From contig JAXLZC010000001.1 in assembly GCA_046351095.1 (NCBI GenBank), positions 1,922,001 through 1,986,000 of the forward strand: a stretch of DNA of 64,000 nucleotides, given 5' to 3'. Shown piece after piece: positions 42,582 through 51,385 of this stretch (position 1 is its first letter; every line of letters starts with the position of its first letter). Made by a program: the position numbers and the translations under genes. The notes beneath the pieces are model-generated. The model was not told the DNA's origin, made no database searches, and was given only the letters and a program-made list of their open reading frames with translations. Source of the DNA: BQWY01 sp046351095 (GTDB lineage Bacteria; Nitrospirota; Nitrospiria; Nitrospirales; Nitrospiraceae).

Positions 42582-43463
42582 TTATGTGAACTTCGATTCC
42601 AACACACGCCGCATCACATCGGCAGGCGCAGCCTGTCCGGTCCACAACTCGAATTGCTCGACGGCCTGATTCAAAAACATTTCCAGACCGGGGATCGTAT
42701 GACAACCGGCGGCGCGCGCGTCGAGCAACAATTGCGTGTCGCGCGGGTTGTAGACGATATCCATGACCGTGAGCGCAGGCGTGAGAAGATGCGCGGGCAC
42801 ACAGCTGACTCCGGTCTTGGGCGACATGCCCACCGGCGTGCAGTGGATCATCACCTGGGACGTCGCCAATGCCTCGCGCAATCGCAGTTCGTCCAACGGA
42901 CCATCCGATACGGTGAGGCCGGTCTTTGTGCGCACATCCTGCGCAAGCCCGGTCCGCTCCGCGTCATCGATTCCCAACAGCGTCAACCGACTCACACCCG
43001 CATGTGCCAATCCAAACGCGATTGCACGCGCGGCGCCGCCCGTTCCCAATACGAGCACATGTCGTCCCTTCACCTCGGCGCCGGCCTCGCGCAACGCGCG
43101 CATCGCACCGGTCGCATCGGTGTTGTAGCCGAACAGCCGCCCCTCGCGAACGACGATAGTATTCACCGCGCCGATGTGGCGCGCCATGGTGTCGACCTCG
43201 TCCAACTCCGGCAACAGCGCCACTTTGTGCGGAATCGTCACGCTGAAACCCGTCGCATTCCCAAGCGCGCGCATCCCGCGCGCCGCATCGCCGACACGCT
43301 CGACCCGCATGGCCAAATACACGTAGTTGAGGCCGCGGGCCCGAAACGCCGCATTGTGAATGCTGGGCGACAACGAATGTTCGACTGGATTGCCGATGAC
43401 GGCGCACCATTTGGTATGCGCGTCGATCTCGGGCGTGGTCGAGTGATTCTTAGGTTCGGTCAT
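42582..43463 (-). CDS. aroE: Shikimate dehydrogenase
   Basis: AroE reduces 3-dehydroshikimate with NADPH. The 293-residue protein has GNPVEHSLSPSIHN, the catalytic Lys in TIPHKVALLP, NTDATGAMRAL, the Rossmann motif VLGTGGAARAIAFGLA and DIVYNPRDTQLL. The ATG at 43463 (MTEPKNH) was chosen; a longer open frame runs upstream but without conserved sequence. About 20 residues precede the usual start. It lies upstream of aroK. Confidence 0.93.
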   Translation of the reverse strand: MTEPKNHSTTPEIDAHTKWCAVIGNPVEHSLSPSIHNAAFRARGLNYVYLAMRVERVGDAARGMRALGNATGFSVTIPHKVALLPELDEVDTMARHIGAVNTIVVREGRLFGYNTDATGAMRALREAGAEVKGRHVLVLGTGGAARAIAFGLAHAGVSRLTLLGIDDAERTGLAQDVRTKTGLTVSDGPLDELRLREALATSQVMIHCTPVGMSPKTGVSCVPAHLLTPALTVMDIVYNPRDTQLLLDARAAGCHTIPGLEMFLNQAVEQFELWTGQAAPADVMRRVLESKFT

Positions 43464-43534
43464 GGGTCTTCCGAGTGATATGGTGAATCGTGGTACGGCG
43501 TGCGGCAAGTGATGAGACAACAACCTACTGAGGT

Positions 43535-44290
43535 CTACTGCGCGGTCATGCCGCCGTCGATGGGGAAGGTGGTGCCGGTCACCCAGGTGGATTCGTCGGA
43601 CGCGAGGTACAACGCGAGTTTCGCAATTTCTTCGGGGCGCCCGGGGCGCTTCATTGGATAGGCGGACAACACTTGTTCGGCCCAGGCCTTGTCGCCGAGC
43701 AACGGCGCGGCCATCGGCGTATCGACCAAACCGGGATTGATGCAATTGCAGCGAATCTTAGACGGCGCGTAGTCGATCGCGATGGCGCGTGTCATCGCAT
43801 CCAAAGCCCCTTTGGTTGCGGAATAGGCCGCAGCCATCGGAATCCCCACGAGGCTGGCGATCGACGAAATATTCACGATGCTGCCGCCGCCACCGGCGAG
43901 CAACTGCGGTACCGCTGCGCGCGTGAACCGGAAGACGCCCGTCACATTGACGTCGAACAGTTGCTGCCACGCCGCGTCGTCGAACTCATGGAGCGGCCGA
44001 CCGAAGTCGCCGACCCCGGCATTGTTGACCAAGATATGCAGGCCACCGAAGGTGGCCACCGTCCGCGCTACTGCATCGCGCGCATGCGCTTCGTCGGTCA
44101 CAGAGCCGGGCACCGCAAGCGCCCGCCCCTTCGCCCGTTGAATGGCCTGCACGACCCGGTCGAGTTCCGCCGCGCGACGTCCCGTCACCACCACCGCGGC
44201 GCCTTCTTGCGCAAACACCTGCGCGATGGCTTCACCGATTCCGGCATTGCCGCCGGTAATCAGTGCGACTTTCCCGTCCAACCGTCCCAT
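43535..44290 (-). CDS. Short-chain dehydrogenase/reductase, substrate unknown
   Basis: This 251-residue classical SDR has the cofactor motif TGGNAGIG at 12-19, NNAG at 89-92, Ser142 or Ser143, Tyr156 and Lys160 (YSATK), and PG turn NPGLVDTPM. The Gly-rich motif and RR at 38-39 after the second strand favour NADP(H). Substrate cannot be told; similar sequences are often annotated as 3-oxoacyl-ACP-reductase-like or glucose dehydrogenase-like. The start at 44290 lies 4 bases after the trmI stop, so they probably share a transcript. Confidence 0.88.
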   Translation of the reverse strand: MGRLDGKVALITGGNAGIGEAIAQVFAQEGAAVVVTGRRAAELDRVVQAIQRAKGRALAVPGSVTDEAHARDAVARTVATFGGLHILVNNAGVGDFGRPLHEFDDAAWQQLFDVNVTGVFRFTRAAVPQLLAGGGGSIVNISSIASLVGIPMAAAYSATKGALDAMTRAIAIDYAPSKIRCNCINPGLVDTPMAAPLLGDKAWAEQVLSAYPMKRPGRPEEIAKLALYLASDESTWVTGTTFPIDGGMTAQ

Positions 44291-44294
44291 GCCG

Positions 44295-45179
44295 TCAGTC
44301 CGCTCCTTCTTCGCCGGTCGAATGTTTGCCGCCCTCGTCCGCCCCCGAATCACCCCCGGGCACGGTCGGCACGCTACTGGCGAACGACGTATCGACCTTC
44401 CGCGCGACGGTCACAAAACCGGAATGGGCCACCATCCGATGGTCCGGCCGCACACTCCGTCCTTGGATATTCCATGTGCGGATCAACGACTCGAACGTGT
44501 GGATCATGCCGAACACGGCCGCGCGCTCCAGCGCCTCGACGGTTTGCATCACCTGCGGCACCGTCGGCACATAACTCAGATAAATTCCACCGGGGCGCAA
44601 CGCCTCCACTGCATGCGGCACGACGCGCCAGGGTTCCGGTAAATCCAAAATGATGCGGTCGAAGGGATCTTCGCCGGGACTGAGCACGATGCCTTCGTAG
44701 GTATCGCGCCGCTCCAATCGGAGATTCGGCACGGTCCCCATGTAGCGTTCGATATTCGACATTGCGGTGCGCGCAAAGTCTTCGCGGGCCTCGTACGTCA
44801 CCACACTCCCACGCATACCGACCGCGCGCAGTAGCGCCATCGTCAAGGCGCCGGAGCCGGTGCCCGACTCGAACACCTTGGCGCCGGGATACACGTCGGC
44901 CCACATGGGAATGATCGCGAGATCTTTCGGATAGAGCACTTGCGCGCCGCGCGGCATCTTCAGCACGTAGTCGCCGAGCGTCGGCGCCAACGCCAACATC
45001 CGTTTGCCGGCCGAAAACGTCACGACCGACCCATCGGGCTTCCCGATGATGTCGTCATGCGGGACCGTTTCGCCGCTGAACTGGAAGGTATCGCCGGCTT
45101 TCAGCGTCAGTGCGTAATGACGTCCCTTGCGGTCAACCAAATGCACACGTTCGCCGTTACGGAGGAGGCGGGCACTCAT
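44295..45179 (-). CDS. trmI: tRNA (adenine-58-N1)-methyltransferase
   Basis: TrmI methylates A58 in the T loop of tRNAs. The 294-residue protein has a small N-terminal beta-rich domain, then a Rossmann methyltransferase core with VFESGTGSGALTMALLRAVG for SAM, YEAREDFARTAMSNI and DRIILDLPEPW. The Asp/Glu-rich tail of about 35 residues is variable. The start is ATG at 45179, with one nine bases further upstream as an alternative. Confidence 0.93.
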   Translation of the reverse strand: MSARLLRNGERVHLVDRKGRHYALTLKAGDTFQFSGETVPHDDIIGKPDGSVVTFSAGKRMLALAPTLGDYVLKMPRGAQVLYPKDLAIIPMWADVYPGAKVFESGTGSGALTMALLRAVGMRGSVVTYEAREDFARTAMSNIERYMGTVPNLRLERRDTYEGIVLSPGEDPFDRIILDLPEPWRVVPHAVEALRPGGIYLSYVPTVPQVMQTVEALERAAVFGMIHTFESLIRTWNIQGRSVRPDHRMVAHSGFVTVARKVDTSFASSVPTVPGGDSGADEGGKHSTGEEGAD

Positions 45180-45569
45180 GCGGCGCATTCTAGGAGAGCG
45201 GTCGGAGCGTTTCAACACATTCCGACCGGGTGCGTGCGATCGCGCGAATGGCTGCGCAGCGCACAAGGTCCGACAGAGCCGCCACAGATTAGCCCGATTT
45301 AATTAAGTGGCGTTAAACATGTGGCACGGTTGCGACATCCACTGTGGCAGCTGTGTGTTTCGTGCGACGCCTCAGATCTGTTCCCGCTGCGCCTACGTAG
45401 GGCAGGGTATACACATCGACAGCCTCCGCCGCGCACCGCGGTAACACAATGATTCTGAATCCTTCTCTATATATGCGTCTCCTACAGTTTCCACACTCGA
45501 ACCATACACGTGCAACAAATCTTGTCACCGTCGGTTCAAAAGGGCACAGCGCTTGCAAAGTTCTTGGGC
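45180..45569. other. Divergent intergenic region between trmI and the sigma factor
   Basis: About 390 bases with no supported gene. It contains AT-richer patches (AATTAAGTGG..TTAAACAT near 45301 and TCTATATATG near 45467) that could be promoter elements, but no TTGACA/TATAAT pair fits well. In-frame GTG at 45510 could extend the sigma factor by 20 residues. Confidence 0.4.
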
Positions 45570-46814
45570 ATGGTTATCTCGACGCAGGACAAGGAACGGT
45601 CAACGGTAGACGAACAGGACGATCGTCAACTCGACAACCACGAGGTGAGTCGCATGATGGAACAGCACGCTCGCTACGATGAGACCTATGTATCGTTGTT
45701 GCCTGCTCGGCGCCCGTCATTGGGGAAGCCGCGCTACACCGGCACCTCCATGGAATTGGAGACCATCTATTTCCGTTCGTTCGGCGAGCGCCCGCTCCTG
45801 ACGAAGGACGAAGAGACAACGCTGGCGAAAAAGATCGATGAAGGCACGCGCGCCATCCGCGCCGCATTGAAGGACGCACTGGCGGCCACGACGCATGTCC
45901 AAAAGGATCCGGCGGGCAAAGAGGCCGTCGCGCAATTGCGAGAAGCCAAGGCGCTCAGCGGGTTTTCCGCTACCGCGTTGGATCAGGCTGAAACAACCTT
46001 GCGCGAGCTGATGGTGTTAGCCGAGCCGGTCAGCAAAACCGACGCAGCTCGTCTACAAGAATGCTTAGGCAATATCCGCCGAGGGCGCGTGATACTCGAG
46101 CGCGCCAAAGACGAGTTAGTCCGCTGCAACTTGCGCCTCGTCGTCGACGTCGCGAAGCACTACACAGGGCGCGGCCTGACGCTTTTGGACCTGACACAGG
46201 AAGGCAACATCGGCCTGATGAAAGCGGCCGAACGGTTTGAATTCCGCAAGGGCTTTAAGTTCAGCACCTATGCGACCTGGTGGATTCGTCAGGGCATCAC
46301 ACGCGCCTTGGCTGACCAGTCGCGCACGGTTCGCATTCCCGTCCACCAGACGGAAGCGTCGAATCGCATTCAACGCGCGTCGCGGCAATTGGTGCAGCAA
46401 TTGGGGCGCCCCGCGAAGATCGAGGAAGTGGCCCGCGTGTTGGAAATGCGCGCGGACAAGTTGCACGAGACGATGCAAGTGTTTCAGGAGCCGATTGCGT
46501 TGGAACATCCCGTCGGCGACGGCGACATGATGTTCGGCGATCTGTTGCCGGACCATCAGGTGGTGTCGCCCGACTCGTCGGTGAATCGCACGGAGCGCAC
46601 ACGTGAATTGGATCGTATTCTGGACACGTTGACGCCGCGCGAGCAAATGGTGATCCGCATGCGCTTCGGCATCGGACACGACCAGGCACGAACGTTGGAA
46701 CAAGTCGGCGACGAACTGTCGGTGACGCGCGAGCGTATCCGCCAGATTGAAGCCAAGGCGCTGAAGAAGTTGAAGACGCCGCAGATGCGCCAGATGCTCA
46801 CGGCGATCCGCTGA
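45570..46814 (+). CDS. Sigma-70 family RNA polymerase sigma factor (RpoD/RpoS-type)
   Basis: The 414-residue protein has region 1.2 (ETIYFRSFGERPLLTKDEETTLA), a variable segment, region 2 (NLRLVVDVAKHY, LTLLDLTQEGNIGLMKA, and FSTYATWWIRQGITRALAD for -10 recognition), region 3 and region 4 (TPREQMVIRMRFGIG and SVTRERIRQIEAKAL for -35 recognition). Region 1.1 of primary sigma factors is missing, so it is more likely a group 2 (RpoS-like or alternative primary) factor. The start is ATG at 45570; a GTG at 45510 is an alternative. A strong hairpin follows. Confidence 0.9.
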   Translation: MVISTQDKERSTVDEQDDRQLDNHEVSRMMEQHARYDETYVSLLPARRPSLGKPRYTGTSMELETIYFRSFGERPLLTKDEETTLAKKIDEGTRAIRAALKDALAATTHVQKDPAGKEAVAQLREAKALSGFSATALDQAETTLRELMVLAEPVSKTDAARLQECLGNIRRGRVILERAKDELVRCNLRLVVDVAKHYTGRGLTLLDLTQEGNIGLMKAAERFEFRKGFKFSTYATWWIRQGITRALADQSRTVRIPVHQTEASNRIQRASRQLVQQLGRPAKIEEVARVLEMRADKLHETMQVFQEPIALEHPVGDGDMMFGDLLPDHQVVSPDSSVNRTERTRELDRILDTLTPREQMVIRMRFGIGHDQARTLEQVGDELSVTRERIRQIEAKALKKLKTPQMRQMLTAIR

Positions 46815-46872
46815 ACTCGACGGGCAGCATGCAACACCCACTCCTGGCAGCGACTAGAGTGGGATCGGATAC

Positions 46873-46903
46873 GGGGCGGGCGGGAGACGATCCTGCCCGC
46901 CCC
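46873..46903 (+). terminator. Terminator hairpin after the sigma factor
   Basis: GGGGCGGGC (46873-46881) and GCCCGCCCC (46895-46903) form a perfect 9-bp GC stem with a 13-base loop, about 59 bases after the stop. A short TTTT follows a few bases later. Confidence 0.7.
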
Positions 46904-47090
46904 TTCACGTTTTGTGTGCTGCAGCGGTGACCTCGCGCCGCAATCGCGCTTGGGTCGCCATCGCAAGTATGTCAGAATGGCGCGCGCTGTGCGCGACGCA
47001 CAGCGGATATTCCGCTCACTCGCTCCTATACAGACAGAAGAGCTGGATCTCGGCGTGAGACGAAGCACACACCACCAGCGATGGACCAAC

Positions 47091-48185
47091 ATGCGGTGCG
47101 TCTGCGCGCTCATCGCACCATTGGTACTTTGCGCCGGTTCGGCGCATGCAGCCGACGCCGTCGCGGCTGCCTCATCGTCGCAGCCTGCTCAGCCTAAGGC
47201 CCTCACCGTACCCGCTGTCGTGTCCGCCGTCCGCCCCTCCGTCGTCACCATCATGTCGCGCGGCGTATCGCCAAGTCCCGCACCGCATAGTCCCGCTGCA
47301 GGATCCGGGTCCGGCATCGTCATCGACGCAGGCGGCTTCATCCTGACGAACAACCATCTCGTCGAAGGCGTCAAAAGTGTCGTCGTCGGCCTGCCCTCCG
47401 GACGCCTGACGCCTGGACGTGTCGCCGCACGCGATCTGTTGTTGGATCTTGCGCTCATCAAAGTGGCGGCCGACGATTTGGTGGCCGCGACGCTCAGCCC
47501 GGCACCCAATCTAGAGATCGGCGAAACGGTCGTCGCCATCGGTCATCCGCTCGCGTTGAAAGGCGGCTCGAGCGTCTCCGTCGGCGTCGTCAGCGCAGTA
47601 GAACGCGCCGTCCTCGCCCCCGACGGCGAAACGTTATACGACCTCATTCAAACCGACGCGGCGATCAATCCGGGCAGCAGCGGTGGCCCGCTCGTGGACC
47701 TCGCCGGGCATGTCGTCGGTATCAACGTCGCCGTGGCGCCCTCGGCGCAAGCCATCAGCTATGCGTTGTCGATGCGCGCCGTTGCACCGCATCTCCAATC
47801 GATGATGATGCGCGGCAGCGTGATGCGCCCCGACCTCGGCTTTATCCCCCTGACGATGACACCCAGCGTCGCCGCCGGATTCGACCTCGACTTCGACCGC
47901 GGCATCGTTGTGGCGCATGTCGTGCCCGGCGCGGCATCAGACACAGCGGGCTTACGGATGGGCGACCTCATCACGGCGGTCGATCATCGACCGATTTATA
48001 ACGTCGGTGACTTCTGGCACCTTTTCCTCGGCGGGTCGACGCAAGAACCGGTGCAACTCACCGTACGAGCGCGCGCCGGCGAACGGACCGTCACGCTCCC
48101 GCGCAGTACCGGCGGCCACACGTCGGGACAACGCAGCGAGGCGCCACCACAGTCGACCGACTCGACCGCTGCCGCATCCCGTTAA
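47091..48185 (+). CDS. HtrA/DegP-like serine protease with PDZ domain
   Basis: The 364-residue precursor has a signal peptide (about 1-20, AGSAHA). A trypsin-like domain follows with the triad His89 (TNNHLV), Asp119 (LDLALIK) and Ser197 (NPGSSGGPL). One PDZ domain follows (about 265-345, GLRMGDLITAVDHRPI). HtrA proteins degrade or refold damaged periplasmic proteins. Only one PDZ is present, as in DegS rather than DegP. The ATG at 47091 was chosen for the signal peptide; 60 upstream in-frame codons have no such feature. lipB follows by 11 bases. Confidence 0.92.
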   Translation: MRCVCALIAPLVLCAGSAHAADAVAAASSSQPAQPKALTVPAVVSAVRPSVVTIMSRGVSPSPAPHSPAAGSGSGIVIDAGGFILTNNHLVEGVKSVVVGLPSGRLTPGRVAARDLLLDLALIKVAADDLVAATLSPAPNLEIGETVVAIGHPLALKGGSSVSVGVVSAVERAVLAPDGETLYDLIQTDAAINPGSSGGPLVDLAGHVVGINVAVAPSAQAISYALSMRAVAPHLQSMMMRGSVMRPDLGFIPLTMTPSVAAGFDLDFDRGIVVAHVVPGAASDTAGLRMGDLITAVDHRPIYNVGDFWHLFLGGSTQEPVQLTVRARAGERTVTLPRSTGGHTSGQRSEAPPQSTDSTAAASR

Positions 48186-48196
48186 CCCCAACCGAC

Positions 48197-48964
48197 ATGT
48201 CACTTCCCGCTACACAAGCAGTCGAGCAGCCAGTCGACGTACGCGCGGGAGCAGCAGGCCACGCTCTCACGTCCACACCGACACCAGCCGAGTGGCACTG
48301 GCTCGGGCAACGGCCTTACAACGACATGTTCGCCGAGCAACATCGATTGGTTGACGCGCGGATTCGGGAATCCTGTCTCGACCACCTGCTGCTGCTCGAA
48401 CACGACCCGATCTTTACCGTCGGACGAAATGGCCCCGACGAGCATTGGCAGATGCAGCAGGCGCAGATCGCCGCAGCCGGGATTCCCATCCAAAAGGTCG
48501 ATCGCGGCGGATCCGTGACGTACCACGGCCCCGGACAACTCGTCGGCTATCCAATCATGAAGCTGCGCCCGCCGATACTCGGACCGAAGGCGTTCGTCCG
48601 GGCGATCGAATTCGTTCTCATCAACACCCTCGCAGAGTGGGGCCTCGTCGGGTATCGTCGCGAGCGGTTGCACGGCGTCTGGGTGGGTCACGGCGGACAA
48701 CCGCACAAAATCGCCGCCGTGGGCATCCGCCTTGTGCGCGGCGTCACGATGCACGGCTTCGCACTCAACGTCACGAACGATCTCACGCCCTTTTCGTGGA
48801 TCGTCCCGTGCGGTATCGACGGGTGTCGCGTCGCATCAATGAAGATGCTTCTCGATACCCCACCGAGTTGTCGCGAGGTCGCCGCGCGTGTCGCCGCCCA
48901 CATGGCGGAGCAGTTTCACCTCCAGTGGGTTGCCGATCCGGGACACGTGACCGGTTCGCCCTAA
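48197..48964 (+). CDS. lipB: Lipoyl(octanoyl) transferase
   Basis: LipB transfers octanoate from acyl carrier protein to lipoyl domains of enzymes such as pyruvate dehydrogenase or glycine cleavage H protein. The 255-residue protein has RGGSVTYHGPGQLVGYP (103-119), Lys171 in HKIAAVGIR and the catalytic Cys205 in IVPCGIDG. About 30 residues precede the usual N-terminus and may be an extension or a sign that an internal start is used. It sits between the HtrA gene and glutamate dehydrogenase. Confidence 0.94.
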   Translation: MSLPATQAVEQPVDVRAGAAGHALTSTPTPAEWHWLGQRPYNDMFAEQHRLVDARIRESCLDHLLLLEHDPIFTVGRNGPDEHWQMQQAQIAAAGIPIQKVDRGGSVTYHGPGQLVGYPIMKLRPPILGPKAFVRAIEFVLINTLAEWGLVGYRRERLHGVWVGHGGQPHKIAAVGIRLVRGVTMHGFALNVTNDLTPFSWIVPCGIDGCRVASMKMLLDTPPSCREVAARVAAHMAEQFHLQWVADPGHVTGSP

Positions 48965-48975
48965 AGGAGTCAGCC

Positions 48976-50229
48976 ATGTCCGACCCATTCGACTCGCCAG
49001 CGTTTCATCTTGCCGTCGAACAACTGGACGCCGCCGCGCACGAACTTGGTCTTGAACCGGCGCTGCGCGCGCGACTGGCTCGACCGCAACGTACGCTGCT
49101 CGTCAGCGTCCCCGTTCGTATGGACGACGGGCGCGTCGACATCTTCGACGGCTACCGCGTGCAACACGACAGCTCCCGCGGTCCCTGCAAAGGCGGGATC
49201 CGCTTTCACCCCGGCGTCGAGCTGGGAGAGGTCGCGGCGCTCTCGATGTGGATGACCTGGAAATGCGCCCTCATGGGTATTCCCTACGGCGGCGCCAAAG
49301 GCGGCGTGCGTGTCGATGCACATCGTTTGTCGGCGGGAGAATTGGAACGATTGACCAGGCGGTACACGACGGAGATCGCGTCGCTCATCGGCCCGCGACG
49401 CGACGTCCCGGCACCGGACGTGGGCACGGACGGGCGCGTGATGGCCTGGTTGATGGATACGTATAGTCAGCAGGTGGGCCACACCGAACCGGCCGTGGTC
49501 ACCGGCAAACCGCTCGCCATCGGCGGCAGCATCGGACGCGAGGACGCAACCGGGCGCGGCGTCACCTCGACCACGTTGGCCGCGATGCGCCGATTCGGCA
49601 TCGCCACCGCCGGCGCCACCGTGGCGGTTCAGGGATTCGGCAATGTGGGCAGCCACGCGGCGCGTTTGCTGTCCGAGGCGGGATTGACCGTGATCGCCGT
49701 CAGCCAGTCGCGCGGCGGCATCTACAATCCCAAGGGACTTCCGATGGCTGCGCTGTGGGCGCATGCGATCGAACGCCGCGAACCGCTCGACACATTTCCA
49801 GGCGCCGAACGTATTTCGAACGAGGAGTTGCTGCGCCTCCCCTGCACCGTCTTGGTGCCCGCCGCACTGTCGGAACAAATCACCGGCGCCAATGCCGACG
49901 GCATACGCTGCCGTATTCTCGCCGAAGGCGCAAACGGGCCGACCACGTTGGACGCGGATCGTATCCTGGCCGATAAGGGCATCTGCGTCATCCCCGACAT
50001 TTTGGCCAATGCGGGCGGCGTCACCGTCTCCTATTTCGAGTGGGTGCAAAACCTGCAAGGTCTGATCTGGACCGAGCAGGATATTCACGCGCGCCTGAAC
50101 GACATCATGATCCGCGCGTTCGGGAAGACATTCGCATTGGCCGACAGCCGCAAGGTCACGCCACGACTCGCGGCACTCATGACGGGTGTCGACACGGTCG
50201 CGCGCGCCCATCGCGCACGTGGGATCTGA
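48976..50229 (+). CDS. gdhA: Glutamate dehydrogenase
   Basis: This 417-residue Glu/Leu/Phe dehydrogenase reversibly aminates 2-oxoglutarate. It has GPCKGGIRFHP (substrate Lys), KCALMGIPYGGAKGGVRVD with the catalytic Lys, PAPDVGTDGRVMAW, the Rossmann motif VAVQGFGNVGSHAA, and ILAEGANGPTT. The ATG at 48976 has AAAGGAG six bases upstream, and lipB ends 11 bases before. The cofactor, NAD or NADP, cannot be fixed by eye. It feeds the glutamate-requiring arginine, lysine and aromatic pathways elsewhere in the window. Confidence 0.94.
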   Translation: MSDPFDSPAFHLAVEQLDAAAHELGLEPALRARLARPQRTLLVSVPVRMDDGRVDIFDGYRVQHDSSRGPCKGGIRFHPGVELGEVAALSMWMTWKCALMGIPYGGAKGGVRVDAHRLSAGELERLTRRYTTEIASLIGPRRDVPAPDVGTDGRVMAWLMDTYSQQVGHTEPAVVTGKPLAIGGSIGREDATGRGVTSTTLAAMRRFGIATAGATVAVQGFGNVGSHAARLLSEAGLTVIAVSQSRGGIYNPKGLPMAALWAHAIERREPLDTFPGAERISNEELLRLPCTVLVPAALSEQITGANADGIRCRILAEGANGPTTLDADRILADKGICVIPDILANAGGVTVSYFEWVQNLQGLIWTEQDIHARLNDIMIRAFGKTFALADSRKVTPRLAALMTGVDTVARAHRARGI

Positions 50230-50241
50230 CGGAACATCGGC

Positions 50242-50559
50242 ATGACGGCCCTGCGCGAATTGTGGACCCAGCATTGCGAGGCGGAGTACCCGCGGTTTCA
50301 GAGTCCGCATCAAGGCGAGCTGATGACGCTCGACACGGTCATCAGCGGCTGCGCGGCTTACCTGCTCGACGGGCCGGACGGCGGCCCGCCGACAACGGCA
50401 CCCCTCACACTCGACACACAACGCCGCACGATGCTCGAACAGTGCCTCGCCGACCTTGCCGCGATCCTGCCGGAACTTTCCGACGACGCCCATGCGTATT
50501 TCTCACAACTCCACCGTCTTGGCATGCACATTCGAGACACGTATGCCTGCACGTCCTGA
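50242..50559 (+). CDS. Small hypothetical protein downstream of gdhA
   Basis: The 105-residue protein starts 12 bases after gdhA and is mainly helical (LRELWTQHCEAEYPRF, LEQCLADLAAILPELSDDAHAYF), with three Cys. No family recognised. The close spacing suggests co-transcription with gdhA and possibly a role with it, but that is inference. Confidence 0.65.
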   Translation: MTALRELWTQHCEAEYPRFQSPHQGELMTLDTVISGCAAYLLDGPDGGPPTTAPLTLDTQRRTMLEQCLADLAAILPELSDDAHAYFSQLHRLGMHIRDTYACTS

Positions 50560-50570
50560 GCGCCCATCGG

Positions 50571-50600
50571 TTGCAACTGCAAAGAACCGTTCGTTAAAAT
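50571..50600 (+). promoter_or_regulatory. Promoter of the exported protein gene at 50674
   Basis: TTGCAA (50571-50576), an 18-base spacer and TAAAAT (50595-50600) lie about 74 bases before the ATG. Confidence 0.5.
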
Positions 50601-50673
50601 GGACTGTTGCAACGATATGCGGTGCCTCCTCCTACTCCAGGCTGAGCGCATAGACCGCACGAGGGAGGTCGGC

Positions 50674-51225
50674 ATGGTTCGGATCGACACGAAGCGTTCG
50701 ATGGTTCGATATGGCGCGATGGCAGCATCCGTCGCAGCGGGAGTTTTCGGCGCGTGGCTGACCGCGTTCGCCGAACCGTACGAACTGACGAAAAGCGACA
50801 TCACCGACGCGGCGCAGGTGAACAGCACCGATGTGTCGTTGTTCGGCGTGAAGCTCGGCGATCCGGAAGCGAAGGCCGTCGACCTGCTGGTGAACGAAAA
50901 GATTCAAGGCGTGAAGGCCGAGCAGGAAGGCACGTTTATCCTGCTCTACGACCAACGCAAACCGATCGGCGCCATGGCGGGTGTGCGTGTCATGGACGGT
51001 AAGGTCGATCTTCTGTTCGTAAACAATCGCTTCGCCTACAAAACACGCGGCGTGTTCCGCCACGTCCTCAACAGCGAAAGTGCGGACGACGTGCGGCGTT
51101 ATCTCGGCAAAGAAACGTCCGGAGACGAAAACGTGATGGGTGCGCGCTTGGCTTACGTGGCACAGGGCTTCGAGGTGAACTACCTCGGCAAAGACGTGAA
51201 CGTCGAGTTCATGCCCACGCACTAA
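50674..51225 (+). CDS. Exported hypothetical protein
   Basis: The 183-residue protein has an N-terminal basic segment and a hydrophobic stretch (AMAASVAAGVFGAWLTAFA) that reads as a signal peptide or anchor. A soluble region of mixed strands and helices follows (FGVKLGDPEAKAVDLLVNE, VDLLFVNNRFAYKT). No family is recognised. GGGAGG lies five bases before the ATG; a promoter is visible upstream. It stands alone between the gdhA unit and the opposing D,D-carboxypeptidase gene. Confidence 0.68.
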   Translation: MVRIDTKRSMVRYGAMAASVAAGVFGAWLTAFAEPYELTKSDITDAAQVNSTDVSLFGVKLGDPEAKAVDLLVNEKIQGVKAEQEGTFILLYDQRKPIGAMAGVRVMDGKVDLLFVNNRFAYKTRGVFRHVLNSESADDVRRYLGKETSGDENVMGARLAYVAQGFEVNYLGKDVNVEFMPTH

Positions 51226-51385
51226 GCCATCGCAGACTCTTCTCCTCGCTCGCGCCTGCTCGCACCACTGCAGGCGCGGCACGTAGCTCCGCATTCCATA
51301 CCTCATCGAGACGCAGCGCATCGCTGGGCCGGTCCGGCCACGCTATGTTTTGCGTTGATGCGATGTGAACGGGCGTTCAAACCGC

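Noticed and set aside
48445..50229. 594-codon plus-strand frame across lipB and the start of gdhA
   Set aside because: The first part is a shifted frame over lipB; only the part from 48976 is the real gdhA.
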